The position numbers and the translations under genes were made by a program. The notes beneath the pieces were generated by a model, which was not told where the DNA came from, did no database searches, and saw only the letters and a program-made list of their open reading frames with translations. Of a DNA stretch of 64,000 nt, positions 25,001 through 37,414 are shown piece by piece (position 1 is the stretch's first letter; each line of letters starts with the position of its first letter). Source of the DNA: Branchiostoma belcheri (taxonomy: Eukaryota > Chordata > Leptocardii > Amphioxiformes > Branchiostomatidae); assembly GCF_001625305.1 (NCBI RefSeq), contig NW_017803909.1, positions 8,714,481 through 8,778,480 on the forward strand, in the 5' to 3' direction.

Positions 25001-27494
25001 ACTTTCGTATTCTTTGCTGTGTCCTCTCCAATGCAAATTCATAAGACGAGAGGTATTAATATTACTATGGTACTACAGAATCGTTTCAACTGCAAATACA
25101 TTTAGCTGCATTCACCATCTACATGTACCTTGAAAATATTAGTCCTCACAACAATAATGAATTTATACTTTTTATAGCGACAATGGGATCCCAGTTGAAT
25201 GATCACAACATTTGCCTGGCTTAGATTTTACAGCACACCAAATTGAGAGTTTTCATCTTTGACTTAAACAATTGAATTGGTAGTACATATACCATAATGT
25301 ACATGTAGTGCAGGACAGCACATGTTAGGTTACTTTGAAAACTATCAACATAAAAGCACACTGGAAATATTTCCGGGGACCCAATATGGTAGACATGGTA
25401 CCATCACTAGAACTTAAATTATATAACATATACACGTATCTGCAACTATATAGCCGGTATAACTGCCCTTCGGCGTAAGGCCACACCAAGTAAATTTTAT
25501 GGATGACGTCCGCGCGCGCATTGATTTTGGCCTGTTCCTAGAAAACAAGAAATTCCGCTTCCTGTAACTATGACCAAAGAGTCATGACACATGCTTTGTT
25601 TCTGCAGGCCTGTAAAAATGTGATGAAAGAAACAGGACAGGACGATAACTGCTGTTCCACCTGATTTATTGTTGTTTTGATGATGAATAAAAGACTTCCT
25701 GATTGTTACACTGTGTCACCTCATTCAATTTGTGTCCTAACATTTGTCGTCTCTTAGTATATTTCTAATCTATGCATCTTGTTTTTCAGGGCCCGCCTTG
25801 TTTTTTTTTTCCCTCTCGCATTAGATTTAGGGTCTCCAAAGGACGTCATCCATAAAATTTACTTGGTGTGGCCTAACATTTGTAACACGTACCTGGACAG
25901 GCTGGACTTGTCCTATGAGAGAATGAGTCAATATAAAGGTATTGACTGGCGTGTTGACTGGCGTGTTGACTGGTGTGTTCACTAACGTGTTCACTGGTAT
26001 GTTCCCCAGTTTGTTCAGACTGTTCACTGGCGAGCTCACTAGCGTGTTCACACTTGTGTTCACTAGTCCGACTGTGTTCACTGGCGTGTTCACTAGTGTG
26101 TTCACTGGCGCATTCACTGCAGTGTTCACTAGCGTGTTCACTGGCATGTTCACTGATGCGTTCACTGGCATGTTCACTGCAGTGTTCACTGGTGTGTTCA
26201 CTGCTGCAGTCACAGGCACATTCACTGCTGCGTTCACTGGCATGTTTACCGCACTGTTCACTAGTGTGTTCACTGGCATGTTGACTGCAGTGTTCACTAG
26301 CGTGTTCACTGGCATGTTCACTGCAGTGTTCACTAGTGTGTTCACTGGCATGTTCACTGCAGTGTTCACTAGTGTGTTCACTGGCACACCTTGAATGATA
26401 TCCGTACGAACCTGGGAGGAGACATAACATAGAAATGCTATGTTATGAAATACTTTGCAGCCATGACTTAAAATACACAGTCGAACATGCCCAAAGCGAC
26501 CATCCTGGGGACCATACTAGTATCTATGGAAGGAGGTTGGAGGGGTTTCAATTCTACCTCTATGGTCCATGCAATTTCAGGGGTGCCAGGGTATACAGTT
26601 CCAATTTTACGGAATACAGTGCAATCGTATTAGTATACAGTGCAATTTTACAGAATACAGTGCTGTAGTATATTGTGCAAATTATTCCGTAAAATTGCAC
26701 TATAACGTTATACTCTGGCAACAAACCCCAAAAATATTCTGTATGTGGAAATCTGTCTGATATCAATTTTTACTGCCATTTCATACCACATTTACATAAC
26801 TTGAAGCATTTGAAATATCAAAACAAGCTACATGAGGAATTGAGGAGTACCTTTATTTTTTGGTACCACCAATAAATAGCTAGAATGCTATCAGGTCATA
26901 GGTCACAGTTGTTACACTGCTCACTGTTTACCATTGTATAGATACTAGTACTGTTTTTGTTCAGTTTCTTATTCAAACAAATGAAGTCAATGGCCTAGAC
27001 CACACATCTGTTACCATGGTAACAGCTAGTGAGAGATTTGATAAGCATCATACCCCACTGTGCTCTAGTGCTGGCTCCTTCGGTTTCAACTTCCGAAGTT
27101 CGGGAGCTTTCGCCGGACCAAGGTGACTCATATGCCCCTTCCTTGATATCTCCTCTTCCGTAAACAGTGTCGGAACCGCGTCGTAACAGAGTCGGAGATT
27201 GGGAATATTCTTCGAGGCCGTGTTCATCATTTTCGTCATGGTCCTCTCCGAGAAACACCTCTGTTCAAAATGCCGGGAACAGACCCTCCAGATACCGGGG
27301 TTTGTGACGACTGGGAAGTGTAGCAGCCACAATTCCAGTTTTTCGGGCGTGATGTCACTGACCAGGTGGTCCCTGATATTTGCCAGCCACTTCTGGCGCA
27401 TCCCTAGGTCTTTGGGAAAGCTGTGGAAGGTCGCCCTCCCCGTGTTGCAAGCGACACAGCGCACCATCTTTGTCCGGGTGTTTCTCTCTTTCAT
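22095..27494 (-). CDS. THAP zinc-finger protein A with coding minisatellite exon (4 exons)
   Basis: Exons 27494-27054, 26411-25893, 24956-24778 and 24144-22095 join in phase (0, 0, 2) to 1062 residues. Exon 1 holds a THAP DNA-binding domain: CVAC near residue 12, then RATFHSFP, the WRVCSRHF C-x2-H pair and the DAVPTLF box. The second ATG (27467, MVRC) fits the usual THAP start better than the first. Exon 2 encodes about 150 residues of four-residue VNx repeats. Exon 3 carries a predicted helical ENL..QLSRWKGACKALRL segment. Exon 4 is long and low-complexity, with basic RAKRRKY repeats (likely nuclear localisation), many psi-KxE SUMO sites (IKVE, VKQE) and acidic DDELEIDLNDC patches. A nuclear, sequence-specific DNA-binding regulator is likely. 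Gene B at 38 kb is a close paralogue lacking exon 2. Exon 2 rests on splice sites and phase, not transcript evidence. Confidence 0.75.
24239..24564. mobile_element. short interspersed element, taaggcctagg termini
   Basis: taaggcctaggaaagaaaat at the left and ttttttccaaggccta at the right bound an AT-rich segment in intron 3 of THAP gene A. The left 110 bp recur at about 4849-4980. Confidence 0.5.
25479..25873. mobile_element. PIF/Harbinger-like MITE, family H1 (copy 2)
   Basis: Both ends are intact (ggccacaccaagtaaatttt and its inverse), with TAA on both sides. It lies in intron 2 of THAP gene A, only about 20 bp past the donor of the repeat exon. Confidence 0.85.
25893..26411 (-). repeat. 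coding minisatellite (exon 2 of THAP gene A)
   Basis: The array is built on a 12-bp unit (gtgttcactggc and variants, plus strand). Because 12 is a multiple of three, it is open in several frames on both strands. The minus-strand frame used here is the one that follows a tcctcccag acceptor and ends at a gtacgt donor, giving 519 bases with phase 0 at both ends. The encoded units read PVNT, LVNT, AVNM. No counterpart exists in intron 1 of gene B. Confidence 0.65.
26577..26722. mobile_element. tacagtgcaatttta repeat element (copy 1, in THAP gene A intron 1)
   Basis: It begins aggggtgccagggtataca and ends tatactctggca. The interior repeats a block of about 20 bp, tacagtgcaatttta/cg. Longer copies are at 40406-40711 and 60073-60347. 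Non-coding. Confidence 0.55.
27010..27023. promoter_or_regulatory. palindromic RFX X-box
   Basis: gttaccatggtaac is a perfect palindrome matching the RFX X-box. It lies 31 bp past the exon 1 donor of THAP gene A, a plausible place for a promoter-proximal intronic element. A similar gttaccatggtgac is at 30243-30256. Confidence 0.35.
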
Positions 27495-27575
27495 GGCAAA
27501 TGGCGGCCTGACTGGGTGACCTCTGACGTCATCGGGTCAACATGACTCCCAGGATTTACTGGTTTGACTACTTTA

Positions 27576-28093
27576 GGCCAAAGCAAGTAAATTGTATGGA
27601 TGACATCCCCCGTAGACTTAAAATCTAATGCGATAGGGCGAAAAAACGGGGGGGGGGGGCAAGAGTCTTTCATTTTCAAATTTTGACGTCGTAACGTTAA
27701 GGCTAAAAAATTGAAGCTTGTGACAAAACATAATTTAATATCACAACAGATCTTTTATTCTAGGATCTTGTATTCAACAGTATACCTGTCCTTGTAGATG
27801 TGTAAAGACCACAATTATCTAGACATTCTAGCAAAAAGGCTAGCCGTACCATCATAGGCAGCTAGTACTGGGTTGGATGGGATGCGATGGAACTTGTCAG
27901 TGTCAACATTTGCAATCAAACGCGAACTATTGTTTGCTGGATCCGTGATGGTCTCCGAACCGATAGGAATTTACAGCATAATTGCCCATTTTCCGCATGT
28001 TGACCACCGTGAGAGGGCAAAACAATTTCTTTCTTTTTTTTTGGCGAAAATTAATGCGCTCTGATGCCATCCATAAAATTACTTGCTGTGGCC
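27576..28093. mobile_element. PIF/Harbinger-like MITE, family H1 (copy 3)
   Basis: Ends ggccaaagcaagtaaatt and ttacttgctgtggcc, flanked by TTA on both sides (27573-27575, 28094-28096). It lies about 80 bp upstream of the THAP gene A start codon, so it may sit at its promoter. Confidence 0.75.
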
Positions 28094-28325
28094 TTAATAT
28101 ATGTTGGTCTGGTCCCGTACATTGCAAGTACATGTATATGGATGGCGTCTGGTGGGCACCCCAAAAACTGATGCGAGTGTGCGAAGAAAAAAAAATCGGT
28201 GAAAAAATTGCCCTCATTATCAGGAAGTTGCAATAAAATATGACTGAACACACAGAACATGGTATAACAAACAATACTTTTTTGTGTTGGACCAAAAGTT
28301 TTAACTCTAAACCGAAATATCTTCT

Positions 28326-28356
28326 AGTCTCTACCAGGCTTCAGAGGCGGCTGGAA
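28326..28356. mobile_element. truncated tagcctctaccagg foldback
   Basis: Only one arm tip, ctctaccaggcttcagaggc, is present. Confidence 0.45.
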
Positions 28357-28900
28357 TTTTTGAATTCGTCGTATAACGTTGTAATGATAGTACTGAAAGT
28401 TACATATGTGGATGTGGCTGTAGGTATTATATGTACATGTACACAATTTTATTTACTGAACTACTTTTGGTTAACGTCAAATGTTGTGTATGCATATGTT
28501 TGATCCAAAAACAGCATGTGCTTGCGGTATACCATTCTTTCTTTAATACAACATTCATTGATAAGATTTCTTTGCAAGTTATATTCTTGAGGACTGACTG
28601 CAACACAAAACAATGTATAGAGATACAATACAAACAGTCGTGTAAGTTACTAGTAGCAATATTAATGGTGGCAAGCAGCAGAACAAATCAAAGTATACAA
28701 TATAAGCTTTCTAGGGTTTGTCTTCTTTTATGGAAGCAGTCGAAGACGAAGTGGCCAACTTTTTCTGCACAGTGGGTGTTATAGTTTTCGTCAGTAACCG
28801 TTTGGAAATTATGGTGAGTTTAACTTGGTGGCTTCTTTAATTAAATTCTATCCTGATGAAATGTATTTCGTCTTCCACTGCTTTTGACATACAGTAGTTA

Positions 28901-29273
28901 GGCCACACCAATTTAATTTGTTGGTTCTCGGATTCGCCTCTTCATGTTTTTTTTCTGATTTGCCAAAAAAAAAAAAGATTCTGGTTCTGAATCATCTCAA
29001 AAATATGCTTATATTTTGCTCCCAATAGTTGAGGAAAGTCCTTTTCTTCCTACTTGTTACAGTTTTTCCATCTATCAATGCAGTGGCATGATTAAAAGTT
29101 CAAAATCTGTTGTTTAAATATTAACCCAGCCTTTTGTGTTGACTTCATGGCTCATGTCGTAGTATTTGGGGCTATAATAGCATGCCTAAATCTGTTTTTA
29201 TTATTTTTTTCGCCCTGTCGCTTCATATTTCTTCTGAAAAATCTGAGAACCAACAAATCAAATTGATGTGGGC
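28901..29273. mobile_element. PIF/Harbinger-like MITE, family H2 (copy 5)
   Basis: Ends ggccacaccaatttaattt and (inverted, with two changes) aaattgatgtgggc, with TTA on both sides. 373 bp, no transposase. Confidence 0.75.
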
Positions 29274-29539
29274 TTACAAACCTATATACGGTAATGACAC
29301 ACGCATAGTCATCGTTTTGTTACGCCACCAAAGCAAAGTACATTATAATGTAAGAAAAGCAGATAGAGTATACAAATATAAATGATCAAGAGCTATGAAA
29401 TAAGTAGTTTTGAGACTAGGGAAAATTAGCAGTTATTTAAGTATTTGGTATCTGTCAAAGATATTTCTGAATTGTTTGCCGTGGACGGAAAGAAAATTGA
29501 CTTAGAAGTATAAAACGGAATGAAATATCATCTTACAGA

Positions 29540-30015
29540 TTACTGATGGTAAAATCTACCAGACAAATACAGAAGCTGGTGTGTTACGACAAAGGACAGT
29601 TATACCGGCTAATTATTCAGATACACAGAAATAAGTTGTGTTTCGCCGAATGGCTGTGAGACCGTTTCTCACAGATACAGAAGCCGGTGTGCTAAGCCGA
29701 AAGGCTGTTATACCTGCTATACAAAGATGCTAGAAGCTGGTGTGTTACGCCTAGGGGCGGTTATACCGGGTACATGCAGATACAGAGGCTACCTTGTTAT
29801 ACAAAAGGGCGGTTGTACTGGCTACAATAAAGATGCAGAATCCGAAGATGTGTTACGCCTAATTATAATGGCAGTTAATGTTATATCAGCTATATAGATA
29901 CAGAAGCTATCACTATAACAAGTTACAGAAGTGTGTCACGCCCAATTATAAAGGCAGTCATACATGTTATATCAGCTATACAGATACAGAAGCTGGTGAG
30001 TTACGTCCATTGGCC
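29540..30015. repeat. tandem array, unit about 55-65 bp
   Basis: Eight or so diverged units share acagatacagaagctggtg, tgttacgcc and ggcagttataccggcta in the same order. It is non-coding, intergenic between THAP gene A and the NHL gene. Confidence 0.65.
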
Positions 30016-30481
30016 GTCATACAGATACATGTACATTGTGTTTCTATTCAATATTCAAAATATGTGACAAAACAAAATGTAAATAGAAAGGAATACATTT
30101 GCAAAGCAAATACATAATGTTTACCTTCGCATATGGTCTGCTCTGTTAATTCTTGCTCAAACACATTCATATATGTTCAGACAGGAGTCTATAGCTAAAT
30201 CCCTCCTGCTATAAAATTGCAACATGATGTAACCCAACACCAGTTACCATGGTGACAGACGGTCATTGACCTTTTCGGTTTTGGAGAACAGGAAGAAGAG
30301 GAAACAGAACAAAAACAACTTGTTTTCCTTCGGTAAACATAATAAAAGATGTCGGCGATACCTTTGCAAAGTTTGTAAATGTGGTGTTGGAATGTGAAGG
30401 CCTTGTAAAATACAAATGTGTGATTGCAATACCTTAATATGTATGATGACATATATTTCTCAATTAGAATTCTTTAAGTGA

Positions 30482-31055
30482 TATTATCATATAGCTAGGT
30501 ACGTGACGTTGACCAATCAGAAGGCTCCATTCCACATTCCTTATGACGCCGTAATGTCACAAATAGAGTCAAAATCGGGTATTTATTCATCCCAAACAAT
30601 CCATACATTAAACAATCCAAATAATCACCCGCATATGACCTCAGGTGACCCAATAGAACAGGGCTCTAGTTCTAAAAAATCCAAAAATAACTTAAGTTGT
30701 GTTCCAATGACCTCGGGTGACTCCCATAAGAGCACCTGTTCCCTGCCTGTGACCCAGATAGACCCAGTGACCTCAGGTGACTCCAGATGGAACTATGTTC
30801 TATGTTCTATTCAGCATGTGCATTGTGTCACTTACTGCATCAGTTTGGATAGATTATCGTGTAAGCTATATGATAATAGCGTTAATGGCCCGCCCTTTCT
30901 CGGTGAATATGGTGTGATAAAGCCTTGTCAGTTGCTATAACCACCTCATAAAGCCACCTCGTTCGCTGCGCTCACTTGGTGGCTTTATTCTGTGGTTATA
31001 GCAACTGACAAGGCTTTATCACACCATATTCACCTCGGGGCGGGTCATTAACCCT
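30482..31055. mobile_element. composite element with inverted ends and terminal hairpin (copy 1)
   Basis: From a tattatcatatagc end (482-495) to its inverse gctatatgataata (865-878) is about 400 bp containing three tgacctcaggtgac-like motifs. It is followed by a hairpin of about 170 bp whose arms contain aatatggtgtgataaagcct and its inverse. The same two-part structure recurs at 43664-44230, so it moves or is duplicated as one unit. Confidence 0.65.
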
Positions 31056-31192
31056 TAATTCAATGTCACACAATACAGAAGACAAGAGATTTGTTTTCCT
31101 GTTACTGCGACGTTTCAGTTTAAATAGACCAAACTCACTGAGCGCATGGATATCACATAAATTATCTTGTTTTGGCCTGACAATAAATCCCC

Positions 31193-34100
31193 TTAAGGAA
31201 AAGCAATATGGCGTGGAAATATAGTTATCTTATACCCACCGTCAGTCACAACCAACTGTCCACCTGGCCCTAAAGCAACACCAGTTGGACGTGGAACATT
31301 AACCACAGTACGGACGAATTTCCCCGCGCTTGTGAACATGTCTACCCGCTGATGTTCGAAGTTCGCCACGATGATGTTACCCAAATCGTCCATGCAAATA
31401 CCTTGAGGGGATTTCAGTTGGCCCTCACCAAATTTGAATAACATTTTTCCAGAGTAATCATACACACGGACACTGTGGTCAAATACGTCCGTAACAAAGA
31501 TATTTCCATCGTTGTTGATTGTGACATGTGAGTTGTCCCATTCCGGAACCTTTTTGAAACTATGAAATAAAGTGCCATTGGGTAAGAAGATCAAAATTTC
31601 ATTATACAAAGCCACGATGATGTTGTCATTTCGGGCGTCTCTAGCAATCCCATTGCGTAACCCCCCGGTTGTGCGAGGGTCTAAAGTGGTTCGTGCACAT
31701 GCTCTTTCTCCCCGTATGTCATACCGTACCACAGTTACATTACATCTTGTTCCCATAGCACCCCAACGACATCCGCCCGTCCCCCCCAATACCCACAAAT
31801 CCCCATCCCCATCGACGGTAACATCGCTAGGCTGCATGGGTCCATTCCCACCCGGTACTACCGCTGAAAAGAGTCGGAGGAATTTCCCCTTCATGTCGAA
31901 GACCTGGATCTGCTTGTTTATGAAATCCGCCACGACTATCTTGCTGTCGGTAGTAATGGCCACTCCGTAGTTTGCCAAGAATTTTCCCTCTCCTATTCCA
32001 GCCCTGCCAAATGTCACGATTCCCCCATAGCTTCCTGCATAGAGAGATTATACAATGTAGCACCTTTTACTTACTACTGGAAACTGGCACCAATTCTTTG
32101 TGAATTTTAAGACTCATGAAAAAGCAAAAAAAGTGCAACATACCTTCTTGTAAATAAACCACTCGCACAATATAATGTCTAAGCAAGAGAATATACTTTC
32201 TTAATTTAATAAACCAATTAGTAACACTAGAAATGCAATACATGCTTTTGCAGCGGCCATGTAATTATGCATGTATCCAGCCAATGAAACCCCACTATGC
32301 CTAATTATGCTAATCAGGAGCTAATTTGCATAATCAACGAGGAATTTCTATAAATCTGCTGTATTCCAAAATAGGCCTATGGAACACTTTGACATATGTA
32401 ATTGGGAATGTGAGGTACATCAGAATACTAGTATATAGAATATGTCATTGAAGACCTAATTTGCATAATTAATGGCAAATTGCTGTAATTTCATAGTGGT
32501 AACTGCCAGGCAGTGCATACTTGCCGCATTTGGAAGATGACATCAATAAACATAATTTATTCAAATCATTACCTCATTTTCATAATCAATTTCAAAAAAG
32601 GTATGACTTCGTCAGTCGGAATGGTTAACATCATTTGGCAAAGGTATGAGGTCGTGGAACTCTTTTAAAATCAACCCACTAGTCATGCTAGTAGTGCATT
32701 ATAAAATTGACAATCATCATCATTAAGTTTCTGGGCATCAAAGATTCACCTTGCGTAAAAACTAGAGAGGACAAAAATTTACCTTGTGAAGTTATCGGGA
32801 GTGGTGACACTGCGGACGGTGTTTCCTCCGGGAAGCCATTGCTTGACTACATCATGAATCATAGAAATGAATTCAGAATGAGCAGTCTGCCAGGTTTGTT
32901 TATTTGTTTGTTTGTTTAATTTTACCAGCTGCAAAAAAACTTCCGTTTTGCAATGTGTGTGTGTGGGGGGGGGGGCTCAAATATAAATCTTCAACATCCA
33001 CTATCGTGTGTTATGAAAGTCACTCGAGTTGACACAGTAGTGCTGTGGTCAATGCAGATATATTTCTACTTCTACTACTGTTGAACGACAAAATTCTTGC
33101 ACCATTTGCTCAACTACTATTAATATGTTTGTACTCTGTACTCTTTGGTCATTTCCCTCCACGTTCGTGATGAGGGGAAACCAAATCCCCAAGCATACTG
33201 TCACTTATTAGCGTAACAGGGACGGCCTGTTGCACTGGGCGGGGGGAAGCTGAGCTCCCGAAGACACAGCCTGCCTGAACACCCCAATATCCCCAATCAC
33301 GTAAGACTGGATACCAGGCTATCTTTAAGTATGACATAACGTCACAATTCGCTTAGTGGATAAGAGTGTGACATAACGTCTACAGATCGAATCCACTTAC
33401 CGGGGACTTCTGATCGGTCACACTAGATCTCTGGCAGCAGACAGAGCAATGGGTGTAGGTAGTGTCTAGTGTAGGCTGACCAGGGGTGTAGGTAGTGTCT
33501 AGTGTAGACTGACCAGGGGTGTAAGTAGTGACCAGTGCAGAGTGACCAGCAGTAGTGGCGGTGGACAAAGCAACAGTCGGCTGCAGATGGGAGAAATTGT
33601 TCTATTAGCTGTAATAAAACATTGATTCGATCGTTGTTAATACTTTTGGTTTACAGATTGCCAATGCAAAGACATCTGCGATTTTTCTTGTGCAATTTTT
33701 CTCGTTGATATTATCAAATAAAAGGATAGGACGAGCAGTAATCATATCATACATTTGCTGAAAAGTCTCGAATGTTAAGGATTTGCCTTCGATTCGAAAT
33801 AATTAATAAAACCGGGCGGGGTGTGAGAAAACTAAAACGTACGGACCAATCTATGTATGAGACGAGACATGAACGTACGTGACATAATACGTCTGTGTGC
33901 AAGACGTCTACTGATCGATAGACGTAAACAATTAGGCCACAGCAAGTAATATTCATGGATGACATCAGTGCGCGCGTTAATTTTCGCCTGATTTTGGAGA
34001 AAAAAAAAACAAATTTTGTTGCCTTCTGACAGTGGTCAACATGCCAAAAAAAATGGGCAAAGATGTCTTTTGCCATGCCAGAAGGTGGATGGCAGATAAA

Positions 34101-36151
34101 GAAAGGAGACAAGAAAAGGCTCTGATTTAATGTTTTGTTTCTTACTTTGACGCAGTACCAGTGATATGTGATGCTGGCTGTGTATATGTGATATTCCCAC
34201 TGTACACAAAACCATTTTTACAATGATTGAGTCAAAATTTTAAAATGTAGGAACCTTGTTTATTTCAGCCAGTCTTGTTTTTTTTCGCCCGCTCGCATTA
34301 GATTTGGAGTCTGTGGAGGATGTCATCCATAAAATTTACTTGGTGTGGCTTTCCTTAAAAAAAAGAGCTACCAAAACAAAGTAGCTTATCGACAAGGGGA
34401 GAAACATTGTGTGTTTGCGTTCAGACTTTCGGTCGGGGGAGACAACTATAGTAAAGAAAAAAATTAATAAAGAAATGAATAGTAACCGTATACAAACTGG
34501 GAAATCTAAAGCACGGACGAAAGACCTCACCTTTTGAACATCCTGCATCATTCTTCTGAAACACAACCCAGCAAAGGTTCCACCGAATATTAACAGCACC
34601 AGAATGGTGTTCATACAGCGATAAGAGAAGCCTGAAAAATCACCTATCACTGCACCCTCAGAGTGTTAAGACAATTATTGCCAATCATATAAAAACGAAG
34701 AAGACAACAATGTTGCCCAAATAAACCTTACCAGGACTCAAATCTTAATCAACGAAAAGCAATGCTCAGACATAAATATTGATCACCAATATCAAATCCT
34801 ATTTACCAAGTCATGGATAAGAGAAACTTTTCTTAACATGAGAGAACACAACATATTTCATCCATACCATGGTATGTACTGAAATATTATCATAGAGAAT
34901 TCAAATCTATTTAAAGCTCATATTATTTTGTTCTAATAAACACAATGACTTAGGTAATAGTACTGCATTTATCAAGCTTGATTTTAATGATTTCATGCAG
35001 AATACATACATAACGGTGTCTTTGACAAGCTTTAAAAAATCAAAGTGAGATGTCCATTGTATCTTACCACAATGTCGAGGTGGAACTGCTCGACCATGAT
35101 TTGGCACATTCATTGGGTGTGGGACCGGGGCGGCATGGTTGACTCTGTGATTTGGACCAGGTGCAGTGGACGGGTCTCCGATGTTTTGTATGTTACTCTC
35201 ATCTCTGCTACTAGAGACTGAAGCATCAGCGCTAGTTGATGGCTGACATTCTACTCTTGGGGTACCACTACTACCAGTACTACTGGTTAAGTTTGGAGCA
35301 TCTTTTCTTATTTTAGACGGATCGTTGGTTTTGGCCCCTTCATGATCAGGCTTAAAAGACAACAGCTGATCTTGGCACCTGTATGCTACAGCGTACGGTT
35401 GAATGTTACTATCATCAAGGGAAAGGCTATTAGGTTGTTTTTTGCTACGCGTAGCAACACGTTTGGTGGATATATCAACGTTATCGACGTTGGTTTTGGA
35501 ACCTTCATGATCAGGCTTAAAAGACAACAACTGATCTTGGCACCTGTATGCTACAGCGTACGGTTGAATGTTACTATCATCAAGGGAAAGGTTATTAGCT
35601 TGTTTTTTGCTACGTGTAGCACCACGTTTGGTACATATATTAACGCTATCGTTGGTTTTGGCCCCTTCGTGATCAGGCTTAAAAGACAACTCATCATCTT
35701 GGCACCTGTATGCTACAGCGTTCGGTTGAATGTTATTATCACCAGGGGAAAGGTTATTAGGTTGTTTTTTGCTACGCGTAGCACCACGTTTGGTGGATAT
35801 ATCAACGTTATCGACGTTGGTTTTGGAACCTTCATGATCAGGCTTAAAAGACAACAACCGATCTTGGCACCTGTATGCTACAGCGTACGGTTGAATGTCA
35901 CTATCATCAGGGGAAAGGTTATTACATTTAGCTTGTTTTTTGCCACGTGTAGCGCCACGTTTGGTGTCGCCTTGTTTTTTTGGGTCGCTATCTTTTTGTG
36001 CAGCGGACTTGGAAACTGTTTTGGTTTGAACGTTTGGCTTTTCTGTATTGTACATCGGATTAGGACATTCTAAATCTAGGTCGATTCCAACGGACGTAGG
36101 ATTTGGCTCCAGGGCTTGTTGCCCGAACATTGGGTATGAGTGACTCGCCAT
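31193..36151 (-). CDS. type II transmembrane protein with cytoplasmic repeats and NHL domain (5 exons)
   Basis: Exons 36151-35068, 34631-34531, 33580-33401, 32846-32783 and 32034-31193 join in phase to 756 residues. Exon 1 has no signal peptide. It has an NPMY motif (residues 31-34, PTB/endocytic type) and four tandem repeats of about 57 residues centred on NIQPYAVAYRCQD. Exon 2 carries one hydrophobic segment (TILVLLIFGGTFAG, about residues 369-385) with basic residues after it. Exon 3 is a Thr/Pro-rich stalk with two TPGQ(S/P)TLDTTY repeats and a cysteine cluster. Exons 4-5 encode an NHL beta-propeller, with repeats such as GDLWVLGGTGG, GNIFVTDVFDHSVRVYD and GNIIVANFEHQRVDMF. Type II topology with an outward NHL domain is inferred. 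I believe related proteins are expanded in amphioxus, but this is from memory. The weakest junction is the exon 4 acceptor, which has a poor pyrimidine tract. Confidence 0.72.
33935..34349. mobile_element. PIF/Harbinger-like MITE, family H1 (copy 4, in intron 2 of the NHL gene)
   Basis: The left end ggccacagcaagtaat after TTA and right end aaatttacttggtgtggc are clear. The right duplication is altered (TTT). The left part carries the conserved short frame ending WMAD..ERRQEKALI-stop. Confidence 0.7.
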
Positions 36152-37414
36152 TTAATTCTTAGTGTCAGTTGACAACCCCTGTAGCAATACAAGCACAGGA
36201 ATAAGAAGCGAACGACAGCATTTTAGTGCACAATCGTGTATACACAAAAATGTATATAGTACAGGAAAGTGCAAAACTAAAACTTCACACCATGGCCAAT
36301 GTACTGATACGAATATATTCGCATTTAAAATATGAATATTAATAAAAATATATAGAGGATATCTTGATAAACGAACGAGAGCATTTTAGTGCACAATCGT
36401 GTATAGTGTTTTAGTGCACAATCATATATAGTAAAGGAAATTGCACAACTAAAACTTAACACCAATGTACTGAGTCTCAAAAAAATTCACTCCAGGTTAT
36501 CCACTGTGTCGTTTGGAAATTCAGCTTTTAACCAATGGTAATAGAAGCGATTCCGTTTCATTGATTTAACAATAGCAAATAACATCACAGCTTATACATG
36601 ACGTAATACACTTTTGTTCTGAAATATCTCCATGACATATATCAATGATTTCACAAAATCTAAACATTTCAAGGTCTCATCAAGACCTACCTACCCACCT
36701 ACCAAGTATGAAGATAATCAATTTAAGTCTTCTCGAGTTATCGTGTTTACAGACAGACAGACAGACACACACACACACACACACACACCCAAAGACACGA
36801 ACGCCTCTGAAAACATAACCTTCTTGGGGAAGGTTATATGAGGTCTTTTGTACTCACTTTTTGTGGACTTGTATGTATGATATCTGAGGTTGCCTCTAGG
36901 ATCAACACAGACACTTCTTCTCTCACAGAAAATGGTTGAATGATGCAAACTGATTATAAGAAGTGTTTTTTCTGCAAAGGTTGGGACGAACCACTTTTTT
37001 GCAGGGAGGCAAGCATCGACTGTGCTTGTATGAAATTATATTTTGTGGATATAAGATCTTACTTTAAAGGGTAAATTATAATTTATTTTTAAAAAGCCAC
37101 ATTGGGTACATGGGTTTATGAGAAAATTAGCTCAGCAACCATGGTGGTAGTCTAGAGAAAAATTTTGAAAACTTTCAGTTGACGCTTGGAGTCGAATGTT
37201 TTAAATGGATCTGTCAACCATTTTAGGCGAGGAGGCGACAGACAAATGAAATCAATAAATTTATGCAATTTATTGCACAGCACTTGACAAACACTGCTAC
37301 AATCTGATTAGTTTTATCCAAGTTTTGCGTCAGCAGACAAATCCATATTTTTTTTCAAAACAGTCCAATTAAACTTTAAGCAAAAAAACCTGACCATGTG
37401 TATGACAAAACTAA
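36152..37414. other. 5' flank of the NHL gene, non-coding
   Basis: Intergenic, AT-rich. A ttttagtgcacaatcgtgta segment occurs at about 36220 and 36390. A short (ac)n run lies at 36766-36788. No exon seen. Confidence 0.45.

Noticed and set aside
25942-26394. Plus-strand and second minus-strand frames over the minisatellite
   Set aside because: A 12-bp unit keeps several frames open. Only one frame fits the flanking splice sites and phases.
35342-36073. 243-codon plus-strand frame with internal repeats
   Set aside because: It is the antisense reading of the four cytoplasmic repeats of the NHL gene; the minus-strand frame has the start, splice site and motif.
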